From: Andreesenia angusta
GTDB taxonomy: Bacteria > Bacillota > Clostridia > Tissierellales > Gottschalkiaceae
Direction of reading: 5' to 3'
DNA length: 64,000 nucleotides
NCBI RefSeq assembly: GCF_001855385.1
Contig: NZ_MKIE01000002.1
Location: 124,001 to 188,000, forward strand
Numbering within the stretch: position 1 is the first letter of the stretch; each line of letters begins with the position of its first letter. This document shows, piece by piece, positions 63,221 to 64,000 of this stretch. A program made the position numbers and the translations under genes. Below the pieces are notes generated by a model. The model did not search any database and was not told the origin of the DNA. It saw only the letters and a program-made list of their open reading frames with translations.

Positions 63221-63508
63221 TTAAAATTCTCCGCCTTCTATGGCCTTCACAGTAAGCCTGTCGGCTATATTGTAGTTGTCTTTTTCCACCACTATTCTTT
63301 CGAAAAAGTCGTATATGCTGTTCAGCTTTTCCTGAAGCTCCGAGTCCAGTTCGAATTCAGACATCATTTCATCGAACGCCCCCTTGTGAGCCCCCTTGTA
63401 TATGTGAATAGGCATCTGGTCGTACTCTGAAGCTGTCATGTCAAGCCTGTAGTGGCACTCTAGCCTGAACTTCTGTATATACTTCAACATCAAGTCTTTA
63501 TTAGTCAT
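63221..63508 (-). CDS. Hypothetical 95-residue protein
   Basis: No family recognised. Mostly helical: LMLKYIQKFRLECHYRLD, then IHIYKGAHKGAFDEMMSEFE, then KLNSIYDFFERIVVEKDN. AAGGAGAGG precedes the ATG on the minus strand. A minus-strand TATAAG with TTGTGT 17 bases upstream is a possible promoter and overlaps the region of the right 20-bp repeat. It is the first gene of the two-gene minus-strand unit. Confidence 0.72.
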   Translation of the reverse strand: MTNKDLMLKYIQKFRLECHYRLDMTASEYDQMPIHIYKGAHKGAFDEMMSEFELDSELQEKLNSIYDFFERIVVEKDNYNIADRLTVKAIEGGEF

Positions 63509-63587
63509 TTTATCCTCTCCTTGTAATAGTCTTAATTATAATGTAGCAAATAACGCTTATATTTTCAATATAAACAATACACAATGC

Positions 63588-63607
63588 ACATAATAATATT
63601 ATGTAAA
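63588..63607 (+). repeat. dif-like 20-bp inverted repeat, right copy
   Basis: ACATAATAATATTATGTAAA, inverse of 62706-62725. Extended on the + strand it reads AATGCACATAA-TAATA-TTATGTAAACT; the right 11 bases equal the XerD half of B. subtilis dif as I remember it, and the left 11 resemble the XerC half of E. coli dif (8 of 11). The centre is five bases, not the usual six. Confidence 0.7.
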
Positions 63608-63623
63608 CTTAACTTTTCAAGCA

Positions 63624-63647
63624 GAGCTGGTCCAATAAGACCAGCTC
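63624..63647 (-). terminator. Terminator of the EF-G-like gene
   Basis: GAGCTGGTC pairs with GACCAGCTC across six bases just after the stop codon of the minus-strand EF-G-like gene. The tail is only moderately T-rich on the minus strand. Confidence 0.65.
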
Positions 63648-63655
63648 CGTTCATT

Positions 63656-64000
63656 TTACTTTTTAGCACTCATTATTTCTTCAGCCATCTTTTCAGGAAC
63701 TTCTTGGTACCTCAGATGGGACATCTCTAAATGACCTCTTCCATTTGCAAGTGTTCTCAGGTCTATGGAGTACTCCACGGCTTCTGACTGTGGTATTTCG
63801 GCCAGTATAAGCTGCAGCTTGCTGTCCTCAATAGGTTCTATTCCAAGCACCTGCCCTCTCTTTTTGCTCACATCGCCCATTACATCACCGGTTGAATCCT
63901 CTGGAACGTAGAGTTTTACAGACATCACAGGCTCTAATAGCTTAGCTCCAGCTTCTTTCAAGGCCTCTTTAAACGCCTGGTTGGCCGCAAGCCTGAAAGC
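63656..64000 (-). CDS. Elongation factor G-like GTPase, C-terminal end (partial)
   Basis: The last ~114 residues of a minus-strand gene that continues past the window. FRLAANQAFKEALKEAG, LLEPVMSVKLYVPEDSTGDV and MGDVSKKRGQVLGIEP are domain IV/V of EF-G; YSIDLRTLANGRGHLEMSHL and YQEVP close it. The wording differs from canonical EF-G (TDLRSxTQGRGxY), so it is probably the second, EF-G-like paralogue (FusA2 type) rather than the housekeeping factor. Confidence 0.88.
   Translation of the reverse strand, partial: AFRLAANQAFKEALKEAGAKLLEPVMSVKLYVPEDSTGDVMGDVSKKRGQVLGIEPIEDSKLQLILAEIPQSEAVEYSIDLRTLANGRGHLEMSHLRYQEVPEKMAEEIMSAKK

Noticed and set aside
1..64000. CRISPR array, rRNA or tRNA genes, insertion sequence or prophage
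   Set aside because: No spaced direct repeats, no tRNA cloverleaf or rRNA sequence and no transposase frame were seen; the tyrosine recombinase has no phage genes around it.

Overview
The window looks like a Clostridia-type Bacillota chromosome. The support is a sporulation gene (spoVS), PolC-type replicative polymerase, a T-box riboswitch, a Bacillus-type LexA box, RNase Y, RNase HIII, RnpM/L7Ae-type nusA neighbours and moderate GC with many ATA and AGA/AGG codons. Genus is not resolvable by eye; a Peptostreptococcales/Tissierellales-like organism is my guess. Almost every gene lies on the + strand, so the region is probably co-directional with replication. TTG start codons are unusually common once Shine-Dalgarno (SD) spacing is used to choose starts.

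Layout. 1-4.0 kb: end of a flagellar/chemotaxis operon (cheC, cheD, sigma-28, FapA-type protein, two small genes). 4.0-12.7 kb: rpsB-tsf-pyrH-frr, then uppS-cdsA and dxr-rseP-ispG (translation, undecaprenyl and phospholipid precursors, MEP pathway), then mgtC. 12.7-24.6 kb: polC and the rimP-nusA-rnpM-L7Ae-infB-rbfA-nrnA-truB-ribF operon. 24.6-28.4 kb: rpsO, pnp and a convergent THUMP methyltransferase. 28.5-37.1 kb: ftsK-rimO-pgsA-cinA, SOS-controlled recA, rny and spoVS. 37.2-42.3 kb: PHP phosphoesterase, PadR regulator, aminotransferase, purB, luxS and a convergent mtnN, together completing SAH recycling.

42.4-49.4 kb is the accessory part: a carotenoid-type desaturase/glycosyltransferase/acyltransferase trio with no synthase, an AT-rich hydrolase, an unknown 97-residue protein, a CmpB-type membrane protein, a guanine-deaminase relative that has lost its metal ligands, and a small membrane protein. 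A 29-bp sequence occurs twice here (27/29 identical), before the desaturase trio and before the 97-residue gene. 49.3-53.8 kb: folA with a micro-ORF, an L,D-transpeptidase, rnhC and a ComEC-like lipoprotein. 53.8-60.5 kb: polar amino acid ABC transporter, T-box-controlled asnA, a MltG-like fragment, a Lit-family membrane protein, a flavoprotein, pduL and deoC.

60.6-64 kb: cheV, then a lone Xer-type tyrosine recombinase preceded by a perfect 12-6-12 inverted repeat, then two unknown minus-strand genes bounded by a perfect 20-bp inverted repeat that resembles dif, then the 3' end of an EF-G-like gene. The most interesting points are this Xer neighbourhood, the repeated 29-bp motif with the orphan crt-like cluster, the metal-less guanine deaminase homologue, and the absence of any normal start codon for full-length RNase Y.
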